Assembly: GCF_034479375.1 (NCBI RefSeq)
Contig: NZ_CP140155.1
Coordinates: forward strand, 124,001-188,000
Origin: Rhodopseudomonas palustris
Lineage (GTDB): Bacteria; Pseudomonadota; Alphaproteobacteria; Rhizobiales; Xanthobacteraceae
Reading direction: 5' to 3'
Length of the DNA stretch: 64,000 nucleotides
Below, one piece after another: positions 49,679 to 58,516 of this stretch; the first letter of the stretch is position 1, and every line of letters starts with the position of its first letter. The notes below the pieces were generated by a model. The model worked only from the letters and a program-made list of their open reading frames with translations, was not told the DNA's origin and did no database searches. Position numbers and translations under genes: made by a program.

Positions 49679-51052
49679 TCACTTGACCCAGCGTGTCAGG
49701 CGGATCGCGGCAGCGGTGCTGAGCCCGTAGACCACCATCGCCACGAGGACCAGCGCGAACAGCGCCGAGGCGGGGGCGCCGGACGCGACCAGCGCGGTGC
49801 CGCCGATCGCGACCAGGACGAGCCGCGCAGTCGCGGCGAGCACCGGGCCGCCGACCTTGGCCGCGCCTTGCGAGGCGAAATACAGCGTCACGCCGAGTCC
49901 GAAAAAGGCGAAGCCGGGACCGGCCCAGTTGAAATAGGAACTCGCCGCCGTCGCCACCGCGGGATCGCTGGTGAACAGCGAGACCCACAGCGACGGCCGG
50001 ATCGCCAGCACCAGCCCGACCAGCCCGAGGATCAACGCCGACACCGCACCGGCGGTCCACGCGACGCGCCGCGCGCGCGCCACCTGGCCGGCGCCGATCG
50101 CCATGCCGACCATCGGGATCGAGGCGACTCCGAAGGCGAACGCGATCGGGATCAGCAGGAATTCGAGGCGCGAGCCGATGCCATAGCCGGCCAGCGTCGC
50201 GACGTCGTAGGTCGCGATGATCTTGGTGAAGATCAGGATCGTCAGCACCGATTGCAGCGGCGAGAGGCAGGCCATCGCGCCGACCTTGAGAATGTCGACG
50301 AACATCGGCCGCTGAAACACGAACGAGTCGAGCCGCAGCGTCAGCCGTCCGCGGCCGCTCGCCATGTAGGCCAGCAGGAACAGCGCGCCGAGCGAAAACG
50401 CGATCAATTGCCCCGACGCGACGCCCGGCATGCCGAGCCGCGGCAGGCCGAACAGGCCGAATCCGAGCACGCCGCCGATCACGATCTGCAGCGCCGCGAT
50501 GCCGAGCAGCGTCGCCGACGGCAGCACCATGTCGCCGGTGCCGCGCAGCACCGACGCCAGCGTGTTGACCAGCCAGATCGACACCGCGCCCGAGAACAGC
50601 ACGACCGAATAGCTGCTGGCCTGTTCGAGAACTTCGCCGCGTCCGCCGAGCAGCGCGTAGAGCGACCGCCCGAACAGCAGCATCGCCAGTGTGAACACCA
50701 GCCCGGCGCCGACGCCGATGATGATCGCGTGTAGCGCCAGCACCCCGGCGCGGGTGCGATCGCCGGCGCCGAGCGCACGGCTGACGGCGGAGGAGACTCC
50801 GCCGCCCATCGCGCCCGCCGACATCATCTGCGTCAGCATCGCGAACGGGAACACCAGCGCGATCGCCGCCAGCGGCTCGGTGCCGAGGCGGCCGATGTAG
50901 GAGGTCTCGGCGATCGCCACCACCGCGGTGCCGACCATCGCGATCACGTTCGGGATCGCCAGCCGGATCAGCGTCGGCAGGATCGGCGCGGTCAGCAGCC
51001 GTTCGGCCGGGGCGGCGGGACGCCGCTGGTCTGCCGGCGCGTCGATGGTCAT
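49679..51052 (-). CDS. MATE family multidrug efflux transporter
   Basis: A 457-residue inner-membrane protein with about 12 membrane helices in two MatE repeats. IAMVGTAVVAIAETSYIGRLGTEPLAAIALVFP opens the first; GIGSRLEFLLIPIAFAFGVASIPMVG opens the second. Members export cationic drugs or metabolites by sodium or proton antiport. The ATG at 51052 is preferred over extension to 51130. It is monocistronic, with a palindromic repeat upstream. Confidence 0.88.
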   Translation of the reverse strand: MTIDAPADQRRPAAPAERLLTAPILPTLIRLAIPNVIAMVGTAVVAIAETSYIGRLGTEPLAAIALVFPFAMLTQMMSAGAMGGGVSSAVSRALGAGDRTRAGVLALHAIIIGVGAGLVFTLAMLLFGRSLYALLGGRGEVLEQASSYSVVLFSGAVSIWLVNTLASVLRGTGDMVLPSATLLGIAALQIVIGGVLGFGLFGLPRLGMPGVASGQLIAFSLGALFLLAYMASGRGRLTLRLDSFVFQRPMFVDILKVGAMACLSPLQSVLTILIFTKIIATYDVATLAGYGIGSRLEFLLIPIAFAFGVASIPMVGMAIGAGQVARARRVAWTAGAVSALILGLVGLVLAIRPSLWVSLFTSDPAVATAASSYFNWAGPGFAFFGLGVTLYFASQGAAKVGGPVLAATARLVLVAIGGTALVASGAPASALFALVLVAMVVYGLSTAAAIRLTRWVK

Positions 51053-51139
51053 GCGCTTTCCTGCCCGTGCGGACCGCTCACGGGCGGCGGTCGATGATTG
51101 GATTATGATCAACATATTATCGGCGCGCAAGCCGCACGG

Positions 51140-51256
51140 TCGTCCCCGCGCAGGCGGGGACTCCTAACCCCTGGCTTCTCGCGGGAAGGAAGGCCTTCGC
51201 CATTGTGCTTGGACCGAAACGACACGGCGTATGGATCCCCGCCTGCGAGGGGACGA
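51140..51256. repeat. Long inverted repeat (dispersed palindromic element, family 1)
   Basis: The arms are TCGTCCCCGCGCAGGCGGGG (from 51140) and the reverse complement ending CGAGGGGACGA (to 51256). They match at 20 of 21 positions and enclose about 75 bp. This is the form of small dispersed palindromes of Bradyrhizobium and Rhodopseudomonas. It lies in the 450-bp gene-free stretch between the MATE and MFS genes; nothing else stands out there. Confidence 0.75.
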
Positions 51257-51505
51257 CAAAGGGGAGGCGAGGGCAACGCACGAGCCGAAGGCAGGAACTC
51301 GAGTTTACCTTGGGGAAGCGGCGGCTCGGGTCTCACCGGCTGACCTGACCGCTACTGCCGGGCCATTTCCGGTCGCATCAATCCGGTCGTGCCGGCCAAC
51401 CCCTGCGCTCCGTGCAGAACCCCGATACCGGCCGCAAGGATGGTCAAACGTTGCATTTCAGGGCATGAGTATTCTCAAAATCGCGATGCGAGAGGAAACG
51501 ATCCC

Positions 51506-52741
51506 ATGAAGGCAGCCCAGCTCAGCTCGTTTCAGCGCTGGTCGATTCTGATCGGCGCGTCCGTGCTGCTCAGCCTCGCGATGGGCATGCGGCAGAGCTT
51601 CGGGCTGTTTCAGCCGTCCGTGATTCGCGACATCGGCATCACCAGCGCCGACTTCTCGCTGGCGACGGCCTTGCAGAACATCATCTGGGGCGTGACGCAG
51701 CCGATGGTCGGGCTGATCGCCGACCGTTACGGCACGCGCTGGGTCATGCTCGGTGGCGTCGTGGTCTACGCCGCAGGTCTGGTGCTGATGATGGTCGCCG
51801 AATCGGCGCTGGTGTTCACGCTCGGCGCCGGCGTCTGCGTCGGCATCGCGCTGTCCTGCACCGCCTCCAGCATGACCATGACCGTCACGTCGCGCACCGT
51901 GTCGGCGGCCAAGCGCAGCGTCGCGATGGGCGCGGTGTCGGCGGCGGGTTCGCTCGGCCTGGTGATCGCGTCGCCGCTGGCGCAGACGCTGATCACCACC
52001 GCGGGCTGGCAGATGGCGCTGATCGGATTTCTCGGCCTCGTCGTGGTGATGCTGCCGTCGGCATTGTTCGCCGGCCGCGCCGACAAGATCGAGATCGAGA
52101 AGGCCGACGATCTGCAGCAGTCCGCCGGCGAAGTGGTGCAGAGCGCGCTCGGCCATTCCGGCTTCATGGTGATGGCGATCGCGTTCTTCGTCTGCGGCCT
52201 GCAACTCGTCTTCATCACCACGCATCTGCCGAACTATCTGGCGATCTGCGGCCTCGATCCGTCGCTCGGCGCCAGCGCGCTGGCGGTGATCGGATTGTTC
52301 AACGTGATCGGCTCCTACGCCTTCGGCTGGCTCGGTGGGCGCTATCCCAAGCAATATCTGCTCGGCGGCATCTACATCGTGCGCTCGCTGGCGATCGCGG
52401 CGTATTTCTACTTCCCGGCGTCGGCGACCACCACGCTGGTGTTCGCCGCGGTGATGGGCACGCTGTGGCTCGGCGTGATTCCGCTGGTCAACGGCCTGGT
52501 CGCGCAACTGTTCGGACTGCGCTACATGGCGACGCTGACCGGCATCGCCTTCCTCAGCCACCAAGTCGGCTCGTTCATCGGCGCCTGGGGCGGCGGCGTG
52601 ATCTACGATCATCTCGGCAATTACGACCGCGCCTGGCAGGCGGCGGTTCTGATCGGCCTGATCGCGGGCACCGCGCAGATGCTGATGAACGTTCGCCCGC
52701 CGCAGCGGCGGGAAGGGCTCGTGGTGCCGGCCGCCGCGTGA
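51506..52741 (+). CDS. MFS transporter, oxalate/formate antiporter-like
   Basis: A 411-residue, 12-helix major facilitator. GMRQSFGLFQPSVIRDIGITSADFSLATALQNIIWGVTQPMVGLIADRYG contains the loop 2-3 motif typical of the family. A second half begins near residue 215. The closest group by appearance is OFA-type monocarboxylate transporters. The substrate is unknown. The ATG at 51506 with GAGG about ten bases upstream is chosen over a non-conserved extension to 51389. Confidence 0.85.
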   Translation: MKAAQLSSFQRWSILIGASVLLSLAMGMRQSFGLFQPSVIRDIGITSADFSLATALQNIIWGVTQPMVGLIADRYGTRWVMLGGVVVYAAGLVLMMVAESALVFTLGAGVCVGIALSCTASSMTMTVTSRTVSAAKRSVAMGAVSAAGSLGLVIASPLAQTLITTAGWQMALIGFLGLVVVMLPSALFAGRADKIEIEKADDLQQSAGEVVQSALGHSGFMVMAIAFFVCGLQLVFITTHLPNYLAICGLDPSLGASALAVIGLFNVIGSYAFGWLGGRYPKQYLLGGIYIVRSLAIAAYFYFPASATTTLVFAAVMGTLWLGVIPLVNGLVAQLFGLRYMATLTGIAFLSHQVGSFIGAWGGGVIYDHLGNYDRAWQAAVLIGLIAGTAQMLMNVRPPQRREGLVVPAAA

Positions 52742-52914
52742 GCGGTCGCGCCGTTCGCACAAGCTAACCTGCTCAGGCGTCGACGGTATCTGCAGGGGCA
52801 GCGCCGCTGTGACACACCGTTGCAATTCAGAATAGATATTGGGTCCGTAGTCGGAACCTTCTATAAGGGGGCTCGTTAAGTCGAAGTCCCCCACCATTGT
52901 GGAAATGATGACCC

Positions 52915-53511
52915 ATGACCTTCACGCTTCCTGAATTGCCGTATGCCTACGACGCGCTCCAGCCGTACATGTCGAAGGAAACGCTCGAATATCACCACGA
53001 CAAGCATCATCAGGCCTATGTCACCAATGGCAACAACCTGCTGAAGGGCACCGAATTCGAGGGCAAGTCGCTCGAGGAGATCGTCAAGGGCTCGTTCGGC
53101 AAGAACGCTCCGCTGTTCAACAACGCCGGCCAGCACTTCAATCACATCCACTTCTGGAAGTGGATGAAGCCGAATGGCGGCGGCACCAAGCTGCCGGGCG
53201 CGCTCGAGAAGAAGATCAACGAGGACCTCGGCGGGCTCGACAAGTTCAAGGCCGATTTCGCCGCCGCCGGCGCCGGCCAGTTCGGCTCGGGCTGGGCCTG
53301 GCTGTCGGTCAAGGACGGCAAGCTCGAAATCTCCAAGACCGCCAACGGCGAGAATCCGCTGGTGCACGGCGCCACGCCGATCCTCGGCGTCGACGTCTGG
53401 GAGCACTCCTACTACATCGACTATCGCAACCGCCGTCCCGACTATCTCAAGGCCTTCGTCGACAACCTGATCAACTGGGAATACGTCGAGGAGTTGTACT
53501 CCAAGGCCTGA
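52915..53511 (+). CDS. sodB: Superoxide dismutase, Fe type
   Basis: A 198-residue cytoplasmic superoxide dismutase. Metal ligands are in YHHDKHHQAY (first His), NHIHFW, and DVWEHSYY (Asp and last His). The Gln in NNAGQHFNH stands at the position that distinguishes Fe enzymes from Mn enzymes, so Fe is likely. It converts superoxide to peroxide and oxygen. It is monocistronic, ended by a strong terminator. The 170 bp upstream hold a short GGGGG/CCCCC pairing near 52867-52890 but no clear box. Confidence 0.93.
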   Translation: MTFTLPELPYAYDALQPYMSKETLEYHHDKHHQAYVTNGNNLLKGTEFEGKSLEEIVKGSFGKNAPLFNNAGQHFNHIHFWKWMKPNGGGTKLPGALEKKINEDLGGLDKFKADFAAAGAGQFGSGWAWLSVKDGKLEISKTANGENPLVHGATPILGVDVWEHSYYIDYRNRRPDYLKAFVDNLINWEYVEELYSKA

Positions 53512-53566
53512 TCGACGGCCTGATCGCGGCGCCCGCTGGGGCGCGCGCGTTCACGATTTGGTAATC

Positions 53567-53596
53567 AAAAGGCGGCCGCACCACGGCCGCCTTTTT
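53567..53596 (+). terminator. Rho-independent terminator of sodB
   Basis: The stem GGCGGCCG / CGGCCGCC has a CACCA loop, an A-run before it and TTTTT after it, 55 bp beyond the stop codon. The A-run and T-run make it suitable for both directions. Confidence 0.9.
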
Positions 53597-53675
53597 CGTG
53601 CCCCGCAGCCCTTGCAGGACTTGCCCTGCTGCGGCACAACGGCGCGCCGGCATCGCGCGACGCGGAGACAACGGA

Positions 53676-54050
53676 ATGGCTTATGTGGTGGTGTTCCTGG
53701 GGGGCGGGCTCGGGGCGGTGTTGCGCCACTTGATCAACACCCTCAGCTCACGGATGCTGGGCACCGCATTCCCGTATCACACCTTCTTCATCAACGTCAC
53801 CGGCTCGCTGGTGATGGGCCTGATCGCCGGCTATTTCGCCTTCAAGGGCGGCTCGTCGCAGCACGTCCGGCTGTTCCTGATGACCGGCATCCTCGGCGGC
53901 TACACCACCTTCTCGGCCTTCTCGCTCGACGCCGCGCTGTTGTACGAGCGCGGCGCGGTCGGCCTCGCGGCGCTCTACGTGCTCGGCTCGGTGGTGCTGG
54001 CGATCGCCGGGCTGTTCGCCGGCCTCGCGCTGGTCCGCGCCGTCACCTGA
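53676..54050 (+). CDS. crcB: Fluoride exporter CrcB/FluC
   Basis: A 124-residue four-helix inner-membrane protein. GGGLGAVLRHLIN, FFINVTGSLVMGLIAG and TGILGGYTTFSAFSLD are the Fluc signatures, the last holding the sodium/phenylalanine pore region. It forms a dual-topology dimer that leaks fluoride out of the cell. I looked upstream for a fluoride riboswitch and found none. The ATG at 53676 is chosen over an extension to 53598 that lies right after the sodB terminator. Confidence 0.9.
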   Translation: MAYVVVFLGGGLGAVLRHLINTLSSRMLGTAFPYHTFFINVTGSLVMGLIAGYFAFKGGSSQHVRLFLMTGILGGYTTFSAFSLDAALLYERGAVGLAALYVLGSVVLAIAGLFAGLALVRAVT

Positions 54051-54056
54051 TCCTGC

Positions 54057-54548
54057 TCAGTCCTGCTGCGCCATCGTGTGCAGCAGAAACGTCAGCGCGG
54101 TGTTCGCGAACACGTGCATGTTGTCGAGCCGGTCGCTGCTCGCCGTCTCCAGCGTCATCACCGCCTGCGCCGGTCCCGCGACCGCGATGCAGGTGTGGCC
54201 GGCGGCGTCGCCGTAGCGATTGCCGCCGGGGCCCGCCGCGCCGGTCTCCGACAGCGCCCAGTCGCAGGAGAACCGCTCGCGCATCCGTCGCGCCAGCAGC
54301 TCCGCATAGGGCTCCGACGACGAGCGAAACCCCTTCATCTGCGGATCCGGAATATCCATCAGGATGCGCCGGGCCTCGCGGGTGTAGACCACCGCGGAGC
54401 CGAGGAAATAGGCCGACGCTCCGGGCACCGCGAGCAGCGCCGCCGCGATCAGCCCGCCGGTCGACGATTCCGCCACCGTGATGGTCTGCTTCCGCGCGAT
54501 CAGCCGCACCGCGACCTTTTCGGCGAGGGGGACGAGATCCTTCATCAT
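54057..54548 (-). CDS. CinA C-terminal domain protein (nicotinamide-nucleotide amidase type)
   Basis: A 163-residue protein consisting only of the CinA C-terminal domain (PncC type), which deamidates nicotinamide mononucleotide. Family motifs are VAESSTGGLIAAAL, SAVVYTREARRILM and ALSETGAAGPGG. It lacks the N-terminal competence-damage domain, which is normal for stand-alone PncC proteins. Its ATG overlaps the stop of the LysR gene, so it is co-expressed with that regulator. Convergent with crcB. Confidence 0.85.
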   Translation of the reverse strand: MMKDLVPLAEKVAVRLIARKQTITVAESSTGGLIAAALLAVPGASAYFLGSAVVYTREARRILMDIPDPQMKGFRSSSEPYAELLARRMRERFSCDWALSETGAAGPGGNRYGDAAGHTCIAVAGPAQAVMTLETASSDRLDNMHVFANTALTFLLHTMAQQD

Positions 54549-55456
54549 CGTTTGTCTCCGGCTTTGCCGCTGGTGTCGGCCGTCAGCCATTGCCGGAACG
54601 CCGACAGTTTCGGCGAATCCGCGCTGGCCTGTGGTGATACCAGATAGAAGCCCCATTCGTCCGGCAACGCGATCGTGAACGGCACCACCAGCCGCCCCTT
54701 GGCGATGTCGGCCTCGACATAGGAGGTGCGGCCGATCGCGACGCCGAGCCCGTCGATCGCCGCCTGCACCGTCATGAACACCAGGTCGAACGACAGCCCC
54801 GGCTGCCTGGAGAAATCCGGCGGCAGGCCGGCGGCGGTGAGCCACAGCCGCCAGTCGTCGTGATAGCTGCCGGTGGTGTGCAGCAGCGTCTGCTCGGCGA
54901 GGTCCTGCGGGCATCGCAACGGCTTTCCGGCGGCGAGCAGCGCCGGGCTGCACACCGGAAACAGCTCGTCGGCCATCAGCCAGTCGGCGCGTAGCCCCGG
55001 CCATTGCCCGCGTCCATAGCGGATCGCGGCGTCGACATCGTCGCGCGCGAAGTCGACCAGCGCCGTCGACGTGGTGATCCGCACGTCGATGCCCGGATGA
55101 GCTTCCTGAAATGCCGACAGTCGCGGCAGCAGCCATTTCGCCGCCAGCGACGACAGCGTGCTGACGGTGAGCACGCGATCATTGTCCTTGCGCAGCAGCC
55201 GGTCGGTGGCGAGCCGCAGATCGTTGAAGGCGGCGCGGATGCCGGGGAGATAGTCGCGGGCCTGCGGCGTCAGCGCCAGCGCCCGATTCTGCCGCACGAA
55301 CAGCTTCACGCCGAGCTCCTGCTCGAGCCGCTTGATCTGATGGCTGATCGCGGTCTGCGTCACGTTCAGCTCCGCCGCGGCCAGCGTGAAGCTGAGATGC
55401 CGCGCAGCCGCTTCGAACGCGCGCAACCCGTTCAGCGATGGCAGCCGGGACGTCAT
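54545..55456 (-). CDS. LysR family regulator (GcvA-like)
   Basis: A 303-residue regulator. The N-terminal helix-turn-helix is LSFTLAAAELNVTQTAISHQIKRLEQELGVKLF. The C-terminal effector domain has RDDVDAAIRYGRG, a feature of the GcvA/AmpR group. It shares an operon with the CinA-domain gene and is divergent from a small DUF1127 gene, 111 bp away, which is a possible target. Confidence 0.87.
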   Translation of the reverse strand: MTSRLPSLNGLRAFEAAARHLSFTLAAAELNVTQTAISHQIKRLEQELGVKLFVRQNRALALTPQARDYLPGIRAAFNDLRLATDRLLRKDNDRVLTVSTLSSLAAKWLLPRLSAFQEAHPGIDVRITTSTALVDFARDDVDAAIRYGRGQWPGLRADWLMADELFPVCSPALLAAGKPLRCPQDLAEQTLLHTTGSYHDDWRLWLTAAGLPPDFSRQPGLSFDLVFMTVQAAIDGLGVAIGRTSYVEADIAKGRLVVPFTIALPDEWGFYLVSPQASADSPKLSAFRQWLTADTSGKAGDKR

Positions 55457-55567
55457 GACGCCTCCTCATCCATGAGTTTGTCTCATCCGAAGCCAGCCGC
55501 AATGTCGTTTGTCAGGGCGGCGCATCGCGCTGATATTTTGCAAACAAGCATACTAATGGAGGCCGAA

Positions 55568-55771
55568 ATGTCCATATGCGCAGAGCATTCGATGACAAAT
55601 CTTCATGATTCAAGCGTTTGGGCCCGGATTGCGGAGACGGTCCGGTGCTGGCGCCAGCGGCACAACGAGCGGCTCGAGCTGGCGAAGTATTCGGAGCGCG
55701 AGCTGCGCGATGTCGGCCTGTCCTGGGGCGAGATGATCTTCGAGGCCGAGAAGCCGTTCTGGCGGGCCTGA
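55568..55771 (+). CDS. DUF1127 small protein
   Basis: A 67-residue cytoplasmic protein of the DUF1127 family, recognised by RQRHNERLELAKYSERELRDVGLSWGEM. Such small Arg-rich proteins are common in alphaproteobacteria and have been tied to RNA turnover and phosphate or stress responses. GGAGG lies five bases upstream of the ATG. A GNAT gene follows 30 bp later. Confidence 0.85.
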   Translation: MSICAEHSMTNLHDSSVWARIAETVRCWRQRHNERLELAKYSERELRDVGLSWGEMIFEAEKPFWRA

Positions 55772-55801
55772 TCCGGAGAAGACGGTCGGGGAGATCCAGC
55801 G

Positions 55802-56413
55802 ATGGCGTTCGATGTCGACGATCCGGGCCGTTTCACCGACACGGTTCGGCTGAGTTCGGGCGCTTCGCTGACTCTCCGCTTCGCCGGGGTGGCCGACACG
55901 GATCTGCTGCAGCACTACTTCCGCACACTGTCCGACGCATCGCGCTACAGCCGGCTGATGGGCGCGGCGCCCGAGCTGCCGCACAGCCAGCTCGCCAGAT
56001 TCGTCCATATCGGAGAGGCCGACGCCTTCACCGTGCTGGCGTCGATCGCGTCGGACAGCGGCGAGACCGTCGTCGGCGAGATTCGCTACGCGTTGCATCG
56101 GGCCGAAGCCGCGGTGGAGTTCGGCATCTCGGTCGATGATCGCTGGCACGGCCGGGGCGTCGGCATAGCGCTGCTGTCGAATCTCGAATGCCGCGCAGCC
56201 GCGCTCGGCGCCGACCGCATCTTCGGCGACACGCTGCGCTCCAACGCGGCGATGATCCGGCTCGCCCGCAAATGCGGCTATGAGTTTCAACCATCGCCCT
56301 ACGACTGGAAGCAGACCCGCCTCGGCAAGGCGGTGGACTACGCGCCGCAGGACATTCCCTGTGCGAGCTGGCGGCTCGCCGCGGCAACGCGCGGCGTTGC
56401 GCCGGCGCGTTAG
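55802..56413 (+). CDS. GNAT family N-acetyltransferase
   Basis: A 203-residue acetyltransferase. The acetyl-CoA binding loop is seen as DRWHGRGVGIALLSNLE with the downstream NAAMIRLARKCGYEF helix. The N-terminal part (FRTLSDASRYSRLM) resembles the GNAT domain found next to acyl-CoA synthetase in protein acetyltransferases of the Pat type. The substrate is unknown. Probably co-transcribed with the DUF1127 gene. Confidence 0.82.
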   Translation: MAFDVDDPGRFTDTVRLSSGASLTLRFAGVADTDLLQHYFRTLSDASRYSRLMGAAPELPHSQLARFVHIGEADAFTVLASIASDSGETVVGEIRYALHRAEAAVEFGISVDDRWHGRGVGIALLSNLECRAAALGADRIFGDTLRSNAAMIRLARKCGYEFQPSPYDWKQTRLGKAVDYAPQDIPCASWRLAAATRGVAPAR

Positions 56414-56491
56414 CCGCTGGAATCTCGCGCCCCGCCCAGCGCTGTCGATGTCTTCCGCGCCGCCGCTGTCGGCGGCGGCCCGAGTCGCCAA

Positions 56492-57997
56492 CTAATCGGC
56501 GAACGCCGGCGGAGCCTTGAAGCCGCCGAATTCGCGCTCGATCAGTTCGGCGAGTTTCAGCGGCGTGCGATCTTCCAGCCACGGCCCGACGATCTGCACG
56601 CCGATCGGCAGACCTTCGGCCGATATGGCGATCGGCAGCGCCGTCGCGGGCAGGCCGGGCAGCGTCGCGATGCCGGGCCAGACCAGTTGATCGACGTAAG
56701 GGTAGGGCTTGCCGTCGATCTCGATACGGCGCTCTTCCTGCGGTTCGTGATGATCGTGCGGATAGGCCGGCGTCGGCATCAGCGGACAGATCACGGCGTC
56801 GAACTGCTTGAACAATTCCTGCCATTGCGCGCGCAGGCCGGTGCGGCGGCCGTCGGCGACCAGCCAGTCGCGATGGTTGAGCACGATGCCGCGCAGCCGC
56901 TCGGCGGCGAGGCTGTCGTCGGCGGCGTCGAGCTGCGCCGCCATCGCCTGGGCGCCGGCGTAAATCTCCGGCGGGAAGCCCGCCGCGAGGAACGACAGCA
57001 GCATCCGCATATAGACGCGCGAAGTTTCCGCAAGATCCGGCAGCAGCGGCGATTGCCGGGTGACGCTGACGCCGGCCTTGGTCAGTCCGGCTTCGAGCGT
57101 CGCGATCGCGCCCCGCACGCTCGCGCCGGTCGGCAGCAGCGGATGCGTATCGAGCAGCAGTACGCGAAAATCCTTCAGCGCGGCATGGCGCGGCGCGGGC
57201 ATGTCGAGCTTGTAGCCGATGCCGTCGAAAATCGGGTCCGGCCCGGCCATCACCTCGAGCAGCAGCGCGAGGTCGGCGGCGGAGCGCGCCATCGGTCCGA
57301 TCACCGACAGGTCGCGGTTGGAAGGCAGCGGCGGCAGCGGCGGCGGGGTGTGGCCGCGCGCGGGGCACAGCCCGAAGGTCGGCTTGTGCGCGTAGACGCC
57401 GCAATAATGCGCCGGCACGCGGAGCGATCCGCCGATATCGGAGCCGAGCGACAGCGCGCCGTAGCCGGCCGCGAGCGCGGCCGACGATCCGCCGGAGGAG
57501 CCGCCCGGGGTGCGGCCGAGATCGAACGGATTGTTGGTGATGCCGTAGATGTCGTTGTAGCTCTGCCAGTCGCCGAGCGCGACCGGCACGTTGGTCTTGC
57601 CGACGATCACCGCGCCCGCGGCCTTGACCCGCTCGATCGCCAGCGCGTCGTCCTGGGCGACGAAATCCTTATGCGGGACGAAGCCCCAGGTCGTCGGCAG
57701 GCCCGCGACATTGAAGCTCTCCTTCACCGTCATCGGAATTCCGAGCAGCGATCCACGGCCGCCACGCGACAGCGCGAGGTCGGCGGCGCGCGCGGTCTGC
57801 AGCGCCCGGTCGAAGTCGCGCACGCAGACCGCATTGATCTGGCCGTCATGCCGCTCGATGCGGGCGATGGCGTCCTGCGTCAGTTCGACGGAAGAGACCT
57901 TCTTCGCCTTCAGCGCGGCGCTGAGTTCGGTGGCGGACGCGAAGCTCCATTGTGATGCGGTCAAGGCCGGACTCCCTTTGTTGCGGCGGCGCATCAT
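56492..57997 (-). CDS. Amidase (amidase signature family)
   Basis: A 501-residue cytoplasmic amide hydrolase. The Ser-cisSer-Lys triad is visible: Lys in PMTVKESF, and the Ser pair in PGGSSGGSSAALAAG and LGSDIGGSLR. C-terminal VGPWLEDRTPLKLAELIE closes the domain. The start is taken as the ATG at 57997; a second ATG is at 57994 and a GTG at 58030. The substrate (amide, acylated amine or lactam) cannot be told. It is monocistronic. Confidence 0.88.
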   Translation of the reverse strand: MMRRRNKGSPALTASQWSFASATELSAALKAKKVSSVELTQDAIARIERHDGQINAVCVRDFDRALQTARAADLALSRGGRGSLLGIPMTVKESFNVAGLPTTWGFVPHKDFVAQDDALAIERVKAAGAVIVGKTNVPVALGDWQSYNDIYGITNNPFDLGRTPGGSSGGSSAALAAGYGALSLGSDIGGSLRVPAHYCGVYAHKPTFGLCPARGHTPPPLPPLPSNRDLSVIGPMARSAADLALLLEVMAGPDPIFDGIGYKLDMPAPRHAALKDFRVLLLDTHPLLPTGASVRGAIATLEAGLTKAGVSVTRQSPLLPDLAETSRVYMRMLLSFLAAGFPPEIYAGAQAMAAQLDAADDSLAAERLRGIVLNHRDWLVADGRRTGLRAQWQELFKQFDAVICPLMPTPAYPHDHHEPQEERRIEIDGKPYPYVDQLVWPGIATLPGLPATALPIAISAEGLPIGVQIVGPWLEDRTPLKLAELIEREFGGFKAPPAFAD

Positions 57998-58104
57998 GAC
58001 CGCCGAGGGGCGATTTGCAATTCCGGACACCGCCAGTGGCGGCGCCGGGCTTGCCGATCCGTGACATTTTGATAGCGAATCCCGTGAGGCGGGATATTGT
58101 TGAC

Positions 58105-58226
58105 GTGCATCAAGGATGCACCCCGCGCCGGATGCTCTGATTGCGCGAGTTTCGGATTCCGACCGAATGGATCGGTCGGTTCGTGTCTCCCTTGACTTAA
58201 AGCTCCGGCGGTTCCGGAGCTTTCTT
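58105..58226 (+). ncRNA. Candidate small RNA with three hairpins and intrinsic terminator
   Basis: No coding frame fits this stretch. A promoter-like pair TTGATA (58069-58074) and GATATT (58093-58098), 18 bp apart, leads into a perfect hairpin GTGCATC-AAG-GATGCAC (58105-58121). A second hairpin CCGACCGA / TCGGTCGG lies at 58059+100 (58159-58179). The element ends with a terminator: AGCTCCGG / CCGGAGCT with an AA lead and TTCTTTA tail (58199-58226). A CTCCC single-stranded segment lies before the terminator. I cannot match it to a named family with certainty. Confidence 0.5.
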
Positions 58227-58349
58227 TATGGGCACCGCCGCTGACCCGACCCCGGCAGACCGCGCGGTTGCCGCCCGCGGGTCCGCCGTTAGATGTGAGC
58301 GGTTCATCGATTGATTGAAGCGATCTGGCCCTTGCCAGATGCACTGACT

Positions 58350-58456
58350 CCTCGTCCTGAGGAGCCCGGCGAAGCCGGGCGTCTCGAAGGACGGGGGCGA
58401 CGCAGTGCCGGCGGCGCATGGTTCGAGAAAGCGCTTCGCGCCTCCTCACCATGAGG
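58350..58456. repeat. Palindromic repeat pair (family 2)
   Basis: Two imperfect palindromes stand side by side: CCTCGTCCTGAGGAGC...GTCTCGAAGGACG (58350-58393) and GCATGGTTCGAGA...CTCCTCACCATGAGG (58416-58456). The same design recurs at 61142 and 63538. With the small RNA candidate they account for most of the 520-bp gap between the amidase and TonB-like genes. Confidence 0.7.
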
Positions 58457-58516
58457 TTGCACCGGCGGCGAGTATCCCTGAGCGCCAGTGCTGATTCCAT
58501 CGGAGACAGAACGGCT

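Noticed and set aside
53597..53675. Possible fluoride riboswitch upstream of crcB
   Set aside because: The short leader lacks the conserved riboswitch core I would expect, and only a small CTGC/GCAG hairpin is present.
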